17,152 nucleotides of DNA from Actinomycetes bacterium (GTDB lineage: Bacteria > Actinomycetota > Acidimicrobiia > Acidimicrobiales > Palsa-688), in the NCBI GenBank assembly GCA_021815935.1, contig JAKAZH010000015.1, forward strand, positions 1 to 17,152. The letters run 5' to 3'. The notes below the pieces were generated by a model. The model was given only the letters and a program-made list of their open reading frames with translations. It had not been told where the DNA came from and did not search any database. This document shows, one piece after another, positions 15,567-17,152 of this stretch; position 1 is the stretch's first letter, and each line of letters begins with the position of its first letter. The translations under genes were made by a program, and so were the position numbers.

Positions 15567-15605
15567 CCGGTCCGCAGCGTCGGGGATCGCTACGGACCGG
15601 GCTAG
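15562..15605 (-). terminator. Long stem-loop between acs and pafA
   Basis: The arms ctagcccggtccg (15562-15574) and cggaccgggctag (15593-15605) are perfect 13-base complements. Inside them, agcg (15576-15579) and cgct (15588-15591) add four more pairs after one mismatch, leaving an eight-base loop. The structure begins about 15 bases past the acs stop and ends 12 bases before the pafA start. No T-run follows on the minus strand, so it is a non-canonical terminator of acs, or a leader structure of pafA. Confidence 0.6.
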
Positions 15606-15619
15606 AGCACTTGGGGATG

Positions 15620-17152
15620 TCAGCCCTGCTCGCGCTCTTCGGCGCCTGGCACCATCCGATCCCGGATGGCGTTGACGACCGTCGCGTCGAGGAGCGTCGT
15701 GACGTCGCCAAGCTCCCGCTGCTCCGCGACGTCACGCAGCAGGCGGCGCATGATCTTGCCGCTGCGGGTCTTCGGCAGTTCCGGTGTGAGCAGGATCTGG
15801 CGGGGTTTCGCGATCGGCCCGATCTCGCGGGCCACGTGCTCGCGAAGGTCGACCACCAGCTGGTCGGAGCCTTCGGGATTGTCCGCCCCTGACTTGACTG
15901 TGACGAACGCGACTATCGCCTGGCCTGTCATCGCGTCGGACGCTCCGACCACTGCCGCCTCCGCGACCGAAGGATGGCCGACCAGGGCGTGCTCGACCTC
16001 CGTCGTGGAGATTCGGTGACCCGAGACGTTCATCACGTCGTCGACGCGGCCGAGCAGCCACACGTCCCCGTCGTCGTCGCGCTTCGCCCCGTCTCCCGCG
16101 AAGTAGATGCCGGGAAAACGCGACCAGTACGTGTCCTTGAAGCGCTGGTCGTCACCCCAAATCCCGCGCAGCATCCCCGGCCACGGGTCTTTGATGACCA
16201 GCAGCCCGCCTTCGCCGTTGCCGACCGAAGTGCCGTCGTTGGAGACGACATCAGCGGTGACACCCGGGAGCGGCCTCATCGCCGCGCCGGGTTTCGTGGC
16301 GGTGATACCCGGGAGAGGAGAGATCATGATCCCGCCGGTCTCGGTCTGCCACCAAGTGTCGACTATCGGGCAGCGATTGCCGCCGATATGGGTCCGGTAC
16401 CAGATCCACGCCTCGGGGTTGATCGGCTCGCCTACCGAGCCGAGCAGGCGAAGGGAGCTCAAGTCGTGGGCGGCGGGAAGATCCTCCCCCCACTTCATGA
16501 ACGTGCGTATCGTCGTCGGGGCGGTGTAGAGGATGTTCACCTTGTAACGCTCGACTATCTGCCACCACCTGTCGCGCGTGGGGGTGTCGGGGGTGCCCTC
16601 GTACATCACCGAGGTGGTGGCGTTCGCGAGCGGGCCGTAGACGATGTAGCTGTGGCCGGTCACCCAGCCGATATCGGCGGCGGTCCAGAAGATGTCCTTG
16701 TCAGGGTTCAGGTCAAAGACGAGCCGGTGCGTCGCGGAGGTGTGCGTCAAGTACCCGCCCGACGTGTGCAGGATCCCTTTCGGCTTGGCCGTCGTCCCGC
16801 TCGTGTACATGATGTAGAGGGGATGCTCCGCGTCGAACATCTGCGCCTCGTGGTGCTCCGACTGGCGCTCGACGACATCGTGCCACCAGACGTCGCGGCC
16901 TTCGCTCCACGCCACGTCCTGGCCGGTGCGGCGCACCACCAGAACTTTCGTGACGTTCGGGCAGGACGCTACTGCGTCGTCGACGGCCGGCTTGAGCGCG
17001 CTCGGCGAACCCCTGCGGTAACCGCCGTCGGAGGTTATGACCAGCCTCGCGTCGCAGTCGAGGATCCGGTCTCGAAGCGCCTCCGCCGAGAAACCTCCGA
17101 ACACCACCGTGTGGGGGGCGCCGAGGCGGGCGCAGGCGAGCATCGCGGCGAC
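15620..17152 (-). CDS. acs: Acetyl-CoA synthetase, 5' end outside the window
   Basis: AMP-forming acetyl-CoA synthetase, which activates acetate with ATP and CoA. About 510 residues are visible; full enzymes are near 650, so roughly 140 N-terminal residues lie beyond the right edge, and the frame stays open to 17152. The visible part begins VAAMLACARLGAPHTVVFGG, the usual conserved block. It continues with the ATP loop YTSGTTAKPKGILHTSGGYL, the acetate pocket block DTWWQTETGG with its Trp, the hinge GDGAKRDDDGDVWLLGRVDD then VMNVSGHRIST, and the C-terminal LPKTRSGKIMRRLLR, whose Lys is catalytic and in many bacteria controlled by acetylation. The ATP loop has Ala where Gly is usual (TTAKPKG). 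It reads toward pafA, from which it is separated by 70 bases holding a hairpin. Confidence 0.96.
   Translation of the reverse strand, partial: VAAMLACARLGAPHTVVFGGFSAEALRDRILDCDARLVITSDGGYRRGSPSALKPAVDDAVASCPNVTKVLVVRRTGQDVAWSEGRDVWWHDVVERQSEHHEAQMFDAEHPLYIMYTSGTTAKPKGILHTSGGYLTHTSATHRLVFDLNPDKDIFWTAADIGWVTGHSYIVYGPLANATTSVMYEGTPDTPTRDRWWQIVERYKVNILYTAPTTIRTFMKWGEDLPAAHDLSSLRLLGSVGEPINPEAWIWYRTHIGGNRCPIVDTWWQTETGGIMISPLPGITATKPGAAMRPLPGVTADVVSNDGTSVGNGEGGLLVIKDPWPGMLRGIWGDDQRFKDTYWSRFPGIYFAGDGAKRDDDGDVWLLGRVDDVMNVSGHRISTTEVEHALVGHPSVAEAAVVGASDAMTGQAIVAFVTVKSGADNPEGSDQLVVDLREHVAREIGPIAKPRQILLTPELPKTRSGKIMRRLLRDVAEQRELGDVTTLLDATVVNAIRDRMVPGAEEREQG

Overview
This 17.2 kb window is high-GC chromosomal DNA from an actinobacterium. 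The clearest marker is a full-length Pup ligase (pafA) followed by the two WYL regulators pafB and pafC. Further along the same strand lie Tat translocase genes and a HelY-type helicase, which are the neighbours of pafABC in mycobacteria. A 160-residue DUF4193 protein and an actinobacterial zinc-ribbon protein also fit. A deep-branching class such as Acidimicrobiia is plausible, but that is inference. There are no rRNA or tRNA genes, insertion sequences, phage genes or CRISPR arrays that I can see.

Layout from left to right. At 2-1507 (+) there is an unrecognised protein with a collagen-like disordered middle. It converges on a probable three-gene minus-strand operon at 1480-3069: a DUF4193 acidic zinc-ribbon protein, a small basic protein of unknown function and a GNAT acetyltransferase. 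A 309-base non-coding stretch follows. Next come minus-strand genes for a membrane-anchored LysM/lytic transglycosylase (3379-4263), a double-length ThyX-like protein (4407-6065), a Ski2-like helicase (6130-8235), tatC, a tatA/tatB-type gene, a 54-residue membrane protein at 9526-9690 and a two-CxxC zinc-ribbon protein (9702-10067). A short plus-strand island (10135-11486) carries a glycerophosphodiester phosphodiesterase-like gene and a RHH-antitoxin/PIN-toxin pair. Minus-strand genes then resume with signal peptidase I, pafC, pafB and pafA. The window ends inside an acetyl-CoA synthetase gene that runs off the right edge.

How the genes work together. PafA attaches Pup to proteins destined for the proteasome. 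PafB and PafC form a WYL-domain transcription activator of the DNA-damage response in mycobacteria, and here they overlap by four bases, so their translation is probably coupled. TatB/TatC, signal peptidase I, the anchored transglycosylase and the small membrane protein all concern the cell envelope and export. Compared with the mycobacterial order pafA-pafB-pafC-tatA-tatC-helY, the block here is split by lepB, the toxin-antitoxin/GDPD island and two small genes. No pup or proteasome subunit gene is in the window.

The points most worth a second look are the two half-degenerate ThyX domains, the long hairpin filling the acs-pafA gap, the small membrane protein beside tatB, the repeat-expanded acidic region of the DUF4193 protein, and the PIN toxin with a glutamine where an acidic residue is usual. 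I did not find a clearly new multi-gene system.
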